Shown piece after piece: positions 39,168 through 47,628 of a DNA stretch of 64,000 nucleotides (positions within the stretch are counted from its first letter, which is position 1; the number at the start of each line of letters is the position of its first letter). Origin of the DNA: Cellulomonas sp. APG4 (GTDB taxonomy: Bacteria > Actinomycetota > Actinomycetes > Actinomycetales > Cellulomonadaceae); the NCBI RefSeq assembly GCF_009996735.1, contig NZ_JAACYI010000006.1, positions 104,477 to 168,476 of the forward strand, written 5' to 3'. The notes under the pieces were generated by a model. It did no database searches. It had not been told where the DNA came from and saw only the letters and a list, made by a program, of their open reading frames with translations. Both the position numbers and the translations under genes were made by a program.

Positions 39168-40942
39168 CGCGCCCCTCCCTCGTCGGTGTCGTCCTTCTCG
39201 TCGCGCTGCTCGGTCTCCCCGGGTGCGAAGCCCCACGCGCGTCGCCACGCGTCGGCCGACGCACCGGCACCCTGCTGTCCCGGCCGCGGCGTCCAGACGG
39301 GCTCCGCGGGTGTGACGGGCGTCGGTGCGGGACCGGATCCCGCTGGAGGTGCGTCGGCACGCGCGCCGTCGCCGTCGGGCCGGGGGCGCCGGGCGAAGCG
39401 CGCCGCGAGCCGCGAGCGGAAGGCGGGAGCCACGTCGTCCTCGGTCGGTGGCCTGCCCGCGGCAGGCGGCCGCGTCGCCGACGGCGAGGCGCCCGTCGCC
39501 GACCTCGTCACCGGGGCGGACCCGGCGTGCGAACCCGCCGAGGGCCTGTCCGACTGCGCCGGGCTGTCCGACTGCACGGGGCTGTCCGACTGCGCAGGGC
39601 TGTCCGACGGAGCGGGCCGGCCGGCCTGCGCGGGCCGGTCGGACCGTTCCGTGCCCGCGCGCGCGGCGGTGGGGAACCGCCCGGCGCGCACCGCCTCGAC
39701 CCACGACGTCGGCCGCTCCCCGGCGCCCTCCGCCGCGACGGGAGGCCGGGCACCGTCGGTCGGCGGCGCGTGGCGTCCTGCCGCGGGCACGACGCCGGCT
39801 CCCAGGGCCGGTCCGGCGCTCGCGCGCTCAGGCGCATCGGCAGACGCGGTACCGGTCGTCGCGCGCTGGGATCCAGCGGGGGGCGAGGGTGGCGTCGGCG
39901 CGTGCGCCCCCGCGGCAGGCCCTCCCGTCGCCCGGGGCGCCGCCGACGCGGCATCCTCTGCCGGCGCCTGCGCGGCGGGCGGCACCACGGGGAGCGACCC
40001 CGTCGTCGCCGGGCCGATCTGACCGGTGCGCTCGAGCTCGCGCAGCTGGCGGCGTGTGAGGGGCTGCCCGGGCGCCGGGCCCGGGCCCGCGCCCGCGCCC
40101 GGGCCGGAGATCGTCCCGAGCGAGGTCGTCGCGGTCAAGGGCACTGCGCCCGACGCGGAGGCGTGCGGTCCGGACGGCGTCGCCGCGCTCGCGGCCTCGG
40201 CGCCCACGGTCGCGGGTACCCGCGCGGGCACCGCAGGTCCACGCTGCTCGCGCCGCGACCTAAGGACGAGCAGGGCCAGCCAGGTGAGACCGGCGAGCAG
40301 GAGGACGGCGCCCGCACCCACGCCCGGGAGCAGCCACGGCGTGGTGACCTCCTGCGGCCAGGTCAGGGTCACGGTCGGTGCGGTCGCGGACTCACCCGTG
40401 CTCGCCACGAGCACGCTCCACCGACCGGGCTGCGCCTGCCAGGTGAGCTGCGCCGCGTCCTCGCCCGAGGTCTCGGCGATCCAGAGGTCGGACCCTCGCG
40501 GATCGGGCGCGGGAGCCGGTGCCGCCGCCTCACCCTCGGCGGGAGCCTCCTCACCCTCCGCAGGAGCCTCCTCACCCTCCGCAGGAGCCTCCTCACCGTC
40601 GGCGGGAGCCTCCTCCACGGCAGCGACGGCGTCGGTCGCGAGCGTCTCGAGATCGGCGAGGCCCGTGATGACGGCGTGCGCGTCGTCGCCCACCCAGGCC
40701 TCGACGTCGCTGGTCCTGCCGAGCGCGACGACCGCGCCGGGCGCATCTGCGCGCACGGTCACCTCGTCGGCGGCGAGATCGAGCACGCCCGGCGCCGTCA
40801 CGACCATCGTCGTGCCCGACGCGGGCGTCGCCGAGGCCGCGAGCGTGTCGGAGGCGCGCCACAGGGTCGCCGAGGCGACCCCGAGGCCGATGGCCGCCAG
40901 CCCCAGCAGGCACAGCAGGGCGGCGAGAACGCGTTGCAGCAC
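39164..40942 (-). CDS. Two-membrane-segment protein with long Ala/Pro/Ser-rich cytoplasmic tail
   Basis: 592 residues, family not recognised. One membrane segment is at about 5-28 and a second at about 204-228. The external domain between them includes four copies of a (A/G)EEAPAE heptapeptide (about 110-138). After the second segment comes RSRREQRG and a disordered tail of about 360 residues rich in Ala, Pro, Gly and Ser, with SDSPAQ hexapeptides at about 441-466. Actinobacterial cell-envelope proteins often look like this. GTG 40942 has AAGGGA 7 bases upstream and TAAGGT as -10. It is coupled to the lipoprotein gene downstream. Confidence 0.8.
   Translation of the reverse strand: MLQRVLAALLCLLGLAAIGLGVASATLWRASDTLAASATPASGTTMVVTAPGVLDLAADEVTVRADAPGAVVALGRTSDVEAWVGDDAHAVITGLADLETLATDAVAAVEEAPADGEEAPAEGEEAPAEGEEAPAEGEAAAPAPAPDPRGSDLWIAETSGEDAAQLTWQAQPGRWSVLVASTGESATAPTVTLTWPQEVTTPWLLPGVGAGAVLLLAGLTWLALLVLRSRREQRGPAVPARVPATVGAEAASAATPSGPHASASGAVPLTATTSLGTISGPGAGAGPGPAPGQPLTRRQLRELERTGQIGPATTGSLPVVPPAAQAPAEDAASAAPRATGGPAAGAHAPTPPSPPAGSQRATTGTASADAPERASAGPALGAGVVPAAGRHAPPTDGARPPVAAEGAGERPTSWVEAVRAGRFPTAARAGTERSDRPAQAGRPAPSDSPAQSDSPVQSDSPAQSDRPSAGSHAGSAPVTRSATGASPSATRPPAAGRPPTEDDVAPAFRSRLAARFARRPRPDGDGARADAPPAGSGPAPTPVTPAEPVWTPRPGQQGAGASADAWRRAWGFAPGETEQRDEKDDTDEGGAR
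39546..39617. repeat. Four 18-bp tandem repeats coding SDSPAQ-type hexapeptides
   Basis: Units start at 39546, 39564, 39582 and 39600, each beginning ctgtccgac. They lie in frame in the tail of the two-segment membrane protein. Confidence 0.85.
40530..40613. repeat. Four 21-bp tandem repeats coding a Glu/Ala/Pro heptapeptide
   Basis: Units start at 40530, 40551, 40572 and 40593; the middle two are identical. They encode an acidic, Pro-containing stalk in the external domain of the membrane protein. Confidence 0.88.
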
Positions 40943-41241
40943 GGATCGTCCCTTCCGACGTGACGTTCCACCTTAGGCGAGGGCGCAGGGCGCGGGCGCG
41001 CGGGAGCCGGGGTCCGGGACGTCCCTCACGAGGAGCACACAGCCTCTTCGCGTCCGCGTGACACGCGCCCGGGACGCGCTCGGGACGGCGGGCCGAGGCG
41101 GGTACCGCCGGCCACTACGTCCCGCGCCCGTCCACCGATACGCTGGACGGCGGTGCCTGAGGCCCCCGTCGCGGGGCGCAGGGCGGGCACGACGCGCAGG
41201 ACCGACACGACGGCGACCGCCGTCGCCCGAGGAGGATGGCC
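40943..41241. promoter_or_regulatory. Divergent promoter region between membrane protein and coiled-coil gene
   Basis: This 299-bp non-coding gap separates divergent genes. On the minus strand TAAGGT (40975-40970) is the likely -10 of the membrane protein gene, giving a short leader with AAGGGA. On the plus strand TACGCT (41139-41144) is a candidate -10 for the coiled-coil gene, giving a leader of about 90 bases. Clear -35 boxes, operators or small RNAs were not recognised. Confidence 0.5.
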
Positions 41242-43572
41242 GTGGCCGACGAGCGTTCGATGTTCCCCGTGGTCATGCGCGGCTACGACCGCGTCCAGGT
41301 GGAGCAGCGGCTGCAGCGGCTCGAGCAGCAGCTCGAGGAGGCACGGAGCCAGGTCGAGCAGCTCGACGCCCGCGCCATGCAGGTGGCGGGCGAGCTCTCG
41401 GAGGCGCACCGACAGCTCCGCGAGGCCGAGCGACCCACCTACTCGGGCCTCGGCTCGCGCATCGAGCAGCTCCTGCGCTCGGCCGAGGAGCAGTCGTCCG
41501 ACGTCGTCGCGCAGGCCAACGCCCAGGCGGCGGACGCCCTCGCCCGCGCCAAGCTCGCCGCCGGGCAGATGCGCGCCCGCGCGGAGAACGAGGTCGCCGA
41601 GCTGCTGGCCACGGCTCGCCGCGAGGCCGAGGAGGTCCGCTCGACCGCGAGCTCGGAGGCCGAGAGCACGCTCAGCTCTGCCCAGCGCCGTGCCGAGGAG
41701 CTGGTCGGCTCGGCCGAGCGCGAGGCCGCGCGCATCCAGAGCGCGATCACCACCGAGGAGAGCGAGCGGCGCACGAGCCTCGAGCGGGAGCTCGGCACGC
41801 TCCGGGCGACGGCCGAGCGCGAGACCACCGAGCTGCGGGTCACGACCGAACGCGCCGCGGCCGAGCTGCGCAGCACCACGGAGGCCGAGACGACGCGCGA
41901 GCGCGAGGAGGCCGAGCACTACGCGCAGGACCTGCGCGCGACCGCCGACGCCGAGACCTCCGAGCTGCGCCAGCGCACCGAGGCGGAGGCCGCGGCCCTG
42001 CGCAGCGACGCCGAGCAGTACGCGACCGATCTCCGGCGGCAGGCCGAGACCGAGACGACGACGCTGCGGCGCTCGACCCAGGACGCGGTCACCGAGATGA
42101 CCCGGGCGGCCGAGGCCGACGCCGCGACGCTCCGCTCGGAGGCCACCGAGTACGCCGACGGTGTGCGGGCCACGGCCGACAAGGACGCACGCGCGACGCT
42201 GAGGCGCGCCGAGACCGAGACCGCCGCCCTGCGCGCCGAGGCCGACCAGTACGCGGGATTCGTCCGCGCGACGGCGGACCGCGAGGTGGCCGAGCTGCGC
42301 TCGGCGGTCGCCGACGAGGTCGCCGCGACGCGCAGCGAGCTCGACACCGAGGTGACCGCGCTGCGCACCGAGGCCGAGGAGTACGTGACCGAGCTGCGCA
42401 CGACGGCCGAGCGCGAGGTCGCCGAGCTGCGTGAGAGCGCCGCCCGGGACGTCACGCACCTGCGGTCGACGGCCGAGCGCGAGACCACCGAGCTCCGCGA
42501 GACCACCGAGCGCGAGACGACCGAGCTGCGCGAGACCACCGAGCGCGAGGTCGCCGAGCTGCGCGCCGTCGCCGAGCGCGAGACGAGCGAGCTGCGCGAG
42601 CGGACGCGGCTCGAGGTCGACCGCCTCACCACCGAGGCTCGCCGGGCGGCCGCCGAGCTCAGTGCGAGCGCCAAGGCCGAGGCCGAGGCGCTCCGCGGGC
42701 AGGCCGAGCGCCTCCTCTCGGACGCCGAGGTCGAGGTGGCCACGCGACGAGAGGCCGCCGAGCGCGCCGACGCCGAGCGCCACGAGGCCGCGCGTGCCGA
42801 GACCGAGCGGCTGGTCGCCGACGCCGAGGCGCACGCCGCGGAGGCCGAGCAGCGCGTCGCCAACGCGCTCGAGCAGGCCGAGAAGATCCGCCGCGACGCC
42901 GACGAGCACGCGAAGGACCTCCTCTCCAACGCCCGCCGCAACGCCGACCGCGTGGTCGCCGAGGCCCGTGAGCACGCCGAGAAGACGCTGTCGGAGGCGA
43001 TGACCGAGGCCGAGCGCGAGCGCACGAGCGCCCAGCGTCAGGTCGAGGACCTCAACCGCCAGCGGGAGTCGATCACGTCCTACCTCGACGAGCTGCGGAA
43101 CCTGCTGGGCCACGACCCGGTGCCGAACCGGCAGACGCTCGAACGTGCCGACGACATGGCGGCGCGCTTCGAGGCCGCGTCGGCCGGGGACGTCGTCCCG
43201 GACGAGGACGCGCAGGCGCAGACCACCGCGATCGTGGGCGAGGAGCCTGAGCAGGACGCGTCCGTGGACGCCACGTCCGCGGATCTCGAGCCGGCCGAGG
43301 CGAAGGACGCCACCGACGGCGAGGGCGACGAGGAGCCTGTCGAGAAGAGCGCCGACGACGAGACCGCCGGGGAGGACGCCGCCGGGGAGGAAGCCCCCGC
43401 CGCGACCGACGACACCGAGGCCGCCGACGGCTCTGCCGACGAGGATCTCGACCTGGACCTCGACGAGCCCGAGGCCGCTGGACCTCACGAGGACGAGCCC
43501 GAGGACGCCGTCGCGCCGGACGAGGACGAGGCCCGTGCCGAGCCGGCCGGACCACGCAAGGGCCGTGGCTGA
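41242..43572 (+). CDS. DivIVA-like giant hendecad coiled-coil protein
   Basis: 776 residues. The N-terminus (MFPVVMRGYDRVQVEQRLQR) resembles the membrane-binding DivIVA domain. Residues 178-485 are 28 consecutive 11-residue repeats of the type TAERETTELRE without a single insertion or deletion, predicting a rod of about 45 nm. A further helical region runs to about 640 and ends in LLGHDPVPNRQTL. A strongly acidic tail rich in Asp, Glu and Ala follows. The nearest known functional relatives are polar-growth or filament proteins such as Streptomyces Scy/FilP. GTG 41242 is chosen because AGGAGG lies 6 bases before it; ATG 41236 is too close to that site. Confidence 0.82.
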   Translation: MADERSMFPVVMRGYDRVQVEQRLQRLEQQLEEARSQVEQLDARAMQVAGELSEAHRQLREAERPTYSGLGSRIEQLLRSAEEQSSDVVAQANAQAADALARAKLAAGQMRARAENEVAELLATARREAEEVRSTASSEAESTLSSAQRRAEELVGSAEREAARIQSAITTEESERRTSLERELGTLRATAERETTELRVTTERAAAELRSTTEAETTREREEAEHYAQDLRATADAETSELRQRTEAEAAALRSDAEQYATDLRRQAETETTTLRRSTQDAVTEMTRAAEADAATLRSEATEYADGVRATADKDARATLRRAETETAALRAEADQYAGFVRATADREVAELRSAVADEVAATRSELDTEVTALRTEAEEYVTELRTTAEREVAELRESAARDVTHLRSTAERETTELRETTERETTELRETTEREVAELRAVAERETSELRERTRLEVDRLTTEARRAAAELSASAKAEAEALRGQAERLLSDAEVEVATRREAAERADAERHEAARAETERLVADAEAHAAEAEQRVANALEQAEKIRRDADEHAKDLLSNARRNADRVVAEAREHAEKTLSEAMTEAERERTSAQRQVEDLNRQRESITSYLDELRNLLGHDPVPNRQTLERADDMAARFEAASAGDVVPDEDAQAQTTAIVGEEPEQDASVDATSADLEPAEAKDATDGEGDEEPVEKSADDETAGEDAAGEEAPAATDDTEAADGSADEDLDLDLDEPEAAGPHEDEPEDAVAPDEDEARAEPAGPRKGRG
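41773..42696 (+). repeat. 28 uninterrupted 33-bp (11-codon) repeats
   Basis: The reading frame is periodic at exactly 33 bp from 41773 to 42696. Units 22-24 (42466-42564) are nearly identical at DNA level, built on gagaccaccgagctgcgcga; others are diverged. The 11-residue period corresponds to a hendecad, expected to form a nearly straight or slightly right-handed coiled coil rather than the usual left-handed heptad coil. Confidence 0.88.
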
Positions 43573-43990
43573 CGAGGACTGGCGCGACCACCGCACGCAC
43601 GCCGCGGCGGCGCACGCCGAGGCCCTCGAACGTCGCCGCGCCGTCGAGTCGGCTCGCGCGCACGAGATGCTCCTGGAGTTCGTCGAGGAGGCGCGGCGTC
43701 GGGGCATCGCCCCGGTCCGGCTGCAGGCCCGCAGCTACGACGGCAGGAGCCGCTACCGGACGAGCACCGAGGGCTGGTACCTGCGCCGCAACGAGTCCGT
43801 CGCGGTGGGCACCGATGGTGCGTTCTACCTGCTCAACGTCCCCGCGAGCCTCCGGGCGCGCCTGAGTGGCGCCACGCTCGAGCCCAGCGACCCGCCGCTC
43901 GTGCTCGGCAAGGGCGCGCGGGACGGGGAGTCGATCGACCTGGCCGACGCCCTCGCGATCGCGCTCGGCGACGCGCCCGCACGGGGCTGA
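43565..43990 (+). CDS. Small hypothetical protein coupled to the coiled-coil gene
   Basis: 141 residues, no recognised domain. The first third is a charged helix (HAAAAHAEALERRRAVESAR), the rest a mixed alpha/beta region with VRLQARSYDGRSRYRTSTEG and DGAFYLLNVPASL. GTG 43565 overlaps the last codons of the coiled-coil gene by 8 bases, so it is almost certainly made from the same message. The arrangement suggests a partner or regulator of the filament protein, which is inference. Its stop is 3 bases from the stop of the convergent hydrolase gene, leaving no room for a terminator. Confidence 0.75.
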   Translation: MADEDWRDHRTHAAAAHAEALERRRAVESARAHEMLLEFVEEARRRGIAPVRLQARSYDGRSRYRTSTEGWYLRRNESVAVGTDGAFYLLNVPASLRARLSGATLEPSDPPLVLGKGARDGESIDLADALAIALGDAPARG

Positions 43991-43993
43991 GCC

Positions 43994-44848
43994 TCAGCCC
44001 TGCGCCTCCGCCGCGGCGCGGTCGCGCTGCTCGGCCCGCCGCAGCAGAGCGGTGAGCGCCGAGGCCACGGGTTCGGGGCTCTCGTTGCTCGTCATGTGCC
44101 CGGCACGTGGCACCACGACGAGCCTGGCGTCCTGCAGGGTCTGCGCCATCTCGTGCGCCACGTCGATCGAGACCATCTCGTCCTCGTCACCGACGACGAC
44201 CACCGCGGGGCCCTCGAAGGCGCGCAGCACCTCCGTGCGGTCCGGTCGCGCCGCCATCGCCCGCTGGGCCCACGCGACGGCGTAGGGCCCCTGGTCCCGG
44301 ATCCAACGCTCGATGCGCTCGACGAGGTCCGGTCGCGCCACGCGGTTCGTCGCACCGAGCACCGAGGTACGCATCCCGAAGACGGCGTCCACGCGCATCT
44401 CCGCGACCACGGTGTCCGCGAGCTCGAGCCGGCGGGCCCGCGCCGCGTCGTCGTCCGCGGTGGGCTTGGTGTCGATCAGCCCGAGACCCGCGACGAGCTC
44501 CGGGTGACGCTCGGCGAGCGCCATCGCGACGTAGCCGCCCATCGACAGGCCGGCCACGACGGCGCGCTCGACACCCGAAGCGCGCAGCGCGGCGGCGACG
44601 CCGTCGGCCATGACCTCGAGCGACGCGACGGCCCTGTCCCGCCCCAGGCCCTCGGCCACGTCGGGCCCGCTCGGCGACCGGCCGAAGCCCGGCAGGTCGG
44701 GGGCGTAGACGGTCCGGTCGCCCGCCAGGAGGTCGGTGACGTCGAGCCACATGCGGTGGTCGAGGGGGAAGCCGTGCAGCAGCACGAGCGGGAGCGTGGG
44801 CTCCCCCTGCCGCAGGGTGTGCAGCCGGAGCATGCCGTCCTTCGTCAT
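43994..44848 (-). CDS. Alpha/beta-fold hydrolase
   Basis: 284-residue hydrolase. The oxyanion-hole strand LVLLHGFPLDHRMW, the nucleophile elbow GLSMGG (Ser102), the acid in VVVGDEDEMV and the His in PRAGHMTSNESPE are all in order. A helical lid lies between. The sequence resembles 3-oxoadipate enol-lactonase and related esterases, but no neighbouring catabolic genes support a specific substrate. The ATG at 44848 has GGGAG upstream, and TAGGCT (44902-44897) is the likely -10 with a leader of about 40 bases. Confidence 0.88.
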   Translation of the reverse strand: MTKDGMLRLHTLRQGEPTLPLVLLHGFPLDHRMWLDVTDLLAGDRTVYAPDLPGFGRSPSGPDVAEGLGRDRAVASLEVMADGVAAALRASGVERAVVAGLSMGGYVAMALAERHPELVAGLGLIDTKPTADDDAARARRLELADTVVAEMRVDAVFGMRTSVLGATNRVARPDLVERIERWIRDQGPYAVAWAQRAMAARPDRTEVLRAFEGPAVVVVGDEDEMVSIDVAHEMAQTLQDARLVVVPRAGHMTSNESPEPVASALTALLRRAEQRDRAAAEAQG

Positions 44849-44896
44849 CGTCTCCCTCTCCTCGTGCGCCTGCGCGCCCGCCGCGGACCGCTGTCG

Positions 44897-44902
44897 AGCC
44901 TA
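44897..44902 (-). promoter_or_regulatory. -10 box TAGGCT for the alpha/beta hydrolase gene
   Basis: Minus-strand TAGGCT lies 48 bases before the ATG with an AGGAGAGGGAG ribosome site between, so the gene is separately transcribed from the HAD gene 100 bp upstream. Confidence 0.5.
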
Positions 44903-44948
44903 GTCCGCCGTCGGCGTCCCCGGCCCGTCGTCCGGCCCGCGCATGCGT

Positions 44949-45800
44949 TCAGGTGAGCAACATCTCCAGGCGCGCCGCCACGCCGTCGTCCGCGTTCGAG
45001 CCGCACACCTCGTGCGCTGCCGCGAGCACCTCGGGGTGCGCGTTCGCGACGGCGAACGCCCGGCCCGCCCAGCGCAGCATCGGCAGGTCGTTCGGCATGT
45101 CCCCGAAGGCCCACACCTCGTGGGGCGCGACACCGCGCGAGGCGGCCCAGCGCGCGAGAGCGATGCCCTTGCTCACGTCGGGCCCGCAGACCTCGGCGAG
45201 CCCCACGGCGCCCGAGTTGGCGACGACCGCGCGCCCGGCGAGGACCTCCTCGACCCTGGCCACGAGGGCGTCGGTGCTCGTGCCGCGGCACCGCACGAGG
45301 AGCTTGCCGGCACTGCCGTCGAGCAGCTCCTCGACCAGCAGGCCGACCGGGGCGCCGTGCGGCACCGGGTGCTCCCCGTGGTCGAAGTGCTCCTCCGAGG
45401 CGATGCCGGCGACGCCCTCGACGGCGAATGCCGCACCCGGCAGGGCCGCGCGCAGGTCCCCGACGATCTCGCGCACCAGCGCGTCGCCGATCGGGTGCGC
45501 CTCGAGCACGCGGCCCGCAGCAGGTTCGTAGACGAAGGCCCCGTTGAGGCAGACGACGACCCCGTGACCCGCGACCGCGTGGGCCACCTCGTCGACCCAG
45601 CGCGGCGGCCGTGCCGTCACGAAGACGACGTCGATCCGGGCCTGGTGCAGCGCGGCGAGGGTGCGTGCGGTGCGGTCGGAGATCGTGCCGTCGGGTCGCA
45701 GCAGGGTCCCGTCGAGGTCGCTCGCGACCAGCCGCGGACGGACCGTGCGCGCCGTCCCGGCCGGCGCCACCCCACCGCCGCTCGTCCCGGCCGACGTCAC
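44949..45800 (-). CDS. HAD-superfamily (Cof-type) phosphatase
   Basis: 283-residue hydrolase of the Cof/YbiV subfamily. Motif I is SDLDGTLL with Asp28 and Asp30, motif II VFVTARPP, motif III the lysine in SKGIAL, and motif IV WAFGDMPNDLPML. A C2-type cap lies between motifs II and III. These enzymes dephosphorylate sugar phosphates or flavin and PLP-type cofactors. GTG 45800 overlaps the stop of the small zinc-ribbon gene by four bases (GTGA); the longer in-frame start at 45827 would overlap it by 31 bases and is less likely. Confidence 0.88.
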   Translation of the reverse strand: MTSAGTSGGGVAPAGTARTVRPRLVASDLDGTLLRPDGTISDRTARTLAALHQARIDVVFVTARPPRWVDEVAHAVAGHGVVVCLNGAFVYEPAAGRVLEAHPIGDALVREIVGDLRAALPGAAFAVEGVAGIASEEHFDHGEHPVPHGAPVGLLVEELLDGSAGKLLVRCRGTSTDALVARVEEVLAGRAVVANSGAVGLAEVCGPDVSKGIALARWAASRGVAPHEVWAFGDMPNDLPMLRWAGRAFAVANAHPEVLAAAHEVCGSNADDGVAARLEMLLT

Positions 45801-46099
45801 CGTCGGCTCCCACGGTGCCGCCAGCACCCGGTGTGCCAGTGGCGGCGGTCACCGACGGCGGCCTCGGGCCCGAGCAGGTGGTCCTGCTGCCAGGCGACCA
45901 GGTGGGCCGTCCCGGGCGGGATCTCCTGCCGGCACCCTGGACAGAGGTAGGCCTTGGTCGCGTTCGCCGCGCCTACCGTGCGCACCACCCAGTCGCCGTC
46001 CGGCCCGTGCTCGACGCGGCTCCCACCCCGGGCGCGCTCGAGGTCGAGCTCGGGGTGTTCGGACGCCCAGGGGCGCCTCCCGCGACGTCGGGACGGCAT
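45797..46099 (-). CDS. Small putative zinc-ribbon protein, unknown function
   Basis: 100 residues, basic N-terminus (PSRRRGRRPW). It carries CPGCRQEIPPGTAHLVAW and later HWHTGCW, a CxxC plus HxxxC set that could bind one zinc ion. Homologues in actinobacteria are often labelled ATP/GTP-binding protein without evidence. It overlaps the HAD gene start (GTGA), so the pair is co-translated, and begins 17 bases after the beta-glucosidase stop. No ribosome site stronger than a few purines is visible before ATG 46099. Confidence 0.75.
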   Translation of the reverse strand: MPSRRRGRRPWASEHPELDLERARGGSRVEHGPDGDWVVRTVGAANATKAYLCPGCRQEIPPGTAHLVAWQQDHLLGPEAAVGDRRHWHTGCWRHRGSRR

Positions 46100-46116
46100 G
46101 GCGAGCGGCCCGGGAC

Positions 46117-47562
46117 TCAGCCCGCGAGGGTCGCGGCCGCCGTGACCGGCGGCAGCGTGTGCGTGCGGGTGACCTCGCGGTACCAGTAGGCCGAGTCCTT
46201 CCAGATGCGCTCGAGCGTGTCGTAGTCGATCCGGATGATCCCGAAGCGGCGGTGGTAGCCGTAGGCCCACTCGAAGTTGTCCATGAGCGACCACACGAAG
46301 TAGCCGCGCACGTCGGCGCCCGCGTCCATCGCCTGGCCCACGGCCTCGAGGTGGCGCGCGATGTAGTCGACCCGCTGGACGTCGTGGACCCGGCCGTCCG
46401 CGCTCACCTCGTCGTCGAACGCGGCGCCGTTCTCGGTGATCATGAGCGGCAGGTCCGGGTACGTCCGCGCGAGACCCGTGAGCAGCTCGGTCATCCCGGA
46501 CGGGTCGATGTTCCAGCGCATCGCGGTGTACGGCCCCGGCTGCGGGAGGAACTCGACGTCGTCGGCCCCCACCCAGGCGGACGCCTTCGACGCCCCGTGA
46601 CCGTCGGCCATCGCCTTCTCGTGGTCGAACGTGAACCGGCGCACACGCTGCGTCGAGTAGAAGTTCACGCCCAGCACGTCGAGCTCGGTGTGCGTGATCG
46701 CGAGGTCACCGTCCTGGACGAACGACCAGTCGGTCACCTTCGCCGTGTCGTCGAGCAGGTCCTGCGGGTAGTGGCCGTCGAGGACGGGGTTGAGGAACGC
46801 CCGGTTCGCGAGGGCGTCGATCTTGCGGGCGGCGTCGACGTCGGCCTCCGACGTCGGGTCGTCCGGCCGGGCCACGTGCAGGTTGAGCGTGAGCGAGAGC
46901 GTCGCGCGGTCGCCGAGCACCTCACGCACCGCGCGTCCGCCGAGGCCGTGGGCCAGGTTGAGGTGGTGGACGGCGGCGAGGGCGTCGGCCCCGTCGGTCC
47001 GGCCCGGTGCGTGGACGCCCGAGCCGTAGCCCAGGTACGCCGAGCACCACGGCTCGTTGAGGGTGGTCCACACCTTGACGCGGTCGGCGTAGGTCTCGAC
47101 GAGCTTGCGGGCGTAGTCGCCGAAGCGCAGCGCGGTGTCACGTGCCGGCCAGCCGCCCGCGTCCTCGAGGTCCTGCGGCAGGTCCCAGTGGTACATCGTC
47201 GCGACCGGGTCGATCCCCGCCTCGAGCAGGTCGTCGATCAGGCGGGAGTAGAAGTCGAGGCCCTCGGGGTTGAAGGCACCCGAGCCCGTCGGCTGGATGC
47301 GCGGCCACGCGATCGAGAAGCGGTAGGCGTCGAGGCCCAGCTCCTTCATGAGCGCGATGTCCTGGGCCGTGCGGTGGTAGTGGTCGGCTGCGACCTCTCC
47401 CGTGTGCCCGTCGAGCGTGCGCCCGGGGGTGCCCGAGTAGGTGTCCCAGATGGACGGACCGCGGCCGCCCTCCTTGACGGCGCCCTCGATCTGGTAGGAG
47501 GCGGTGGCCGCTCCCCACACGAACGAGTCGGGGAAGGTGCGGCCGGATGGCGTCGTCGTCAT
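46117..47562 (-). CDS. Family 1 beta-glucosidase
   Basis: GH1 enzyme, 481 residues, no signal peptide, so it acts on imported beta-glucosides such as cellobiose. The N-terminal signature [15 protein letters not shown] is present; the acid/base is Glu170 in TLNEPW and the nucleophile Glu377 in [16 protein letters not shown] and [12 protein letters not shown] line the aglycone and glucose sites. ATG 47562. Upstream lies a CGGGAGCGTTCCCG palindrome resembling the operator of CebR, the cellobiose-responsive LacI-family repressor. No cellobiose transporter or cebR gene is in the window. Confidence 0.95.
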   Translation of the reverse strand: MTTTPSGRTFPDSFVWGAATASYQIEGAVKEGGRGPSIWDTYSGTPGRTLDGHTGEVAADHYHRTAQDIALMKELGLDAYRFSIAWPRIQPTGSGAFNPEGLDFYSRLIDDLLEAGIDPVATMYHWDLPQDLEDAGGWPARDTALRFGDYARKLVETYADRVKVWTTLNEPWCSAYLGYGSGVHAPGRTDGADALAAVHHLNLAHGLGGRAVREVLGDRATLSLTLNLHVARPDDPTSEADVDAARKIDALANRAFLNPVLDGHYPQDLLDDTAKVTDWSFVQDGDLAITHTELDVLGVNFYSTQRVRRFTFDHEKAMADGHGASKASAWVGADDVEFLPQPGPYTAMRWNIDPSGMTELLTGLARTYPDLPLMITENGAAFDDEVSADGRVHDVQRVDYIARHLEAVGQAMDAGADVRGYFVWSLMDNFEWAYGYHRRFGIIRIDYDTLERIWKDSAYWYREVTRTHTLPPVTAAATLAG

Positions 47563-47583
47563 GGGGCCACATGATGCACGGGT

Positions 47584-47595
47584 CGAACCGATTCG
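47584..47595. promoter_or_regulatory. Second possible LacI-type operator (CGAA-CCGA-TTCG)
   Basis: A 12-bp near-palindrome with central CG lies 22 bases before the beta-glucosidase start and 19 bases downstream (on the transcribed strand) of the CebR-like box. It is weaker than that box and may be chance. Confidence 0.3.
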
Positions 47596-47614
47596 CGCTC
47601 ACCGTCCCACCGTT

Positions 47615-47628
47615 CGGGAGCGTTCCCG
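47615..47628. promoter_or_regulatory. CebR-like operator CGGGAGCGTTCCCG
   Basis: This 14-bp palindrome is perfect except at the central pair and matches the published CebR box TGGGAGCGCTCCCA at 11 of 14 positions. It lies 53 bases upstream of the family 1 beta-glucosidase start, in the gap after the pdxH-like gene. A LacI-family repressor responsive to cello-oligosaccharides probably binds here. Confidence 0.7.
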
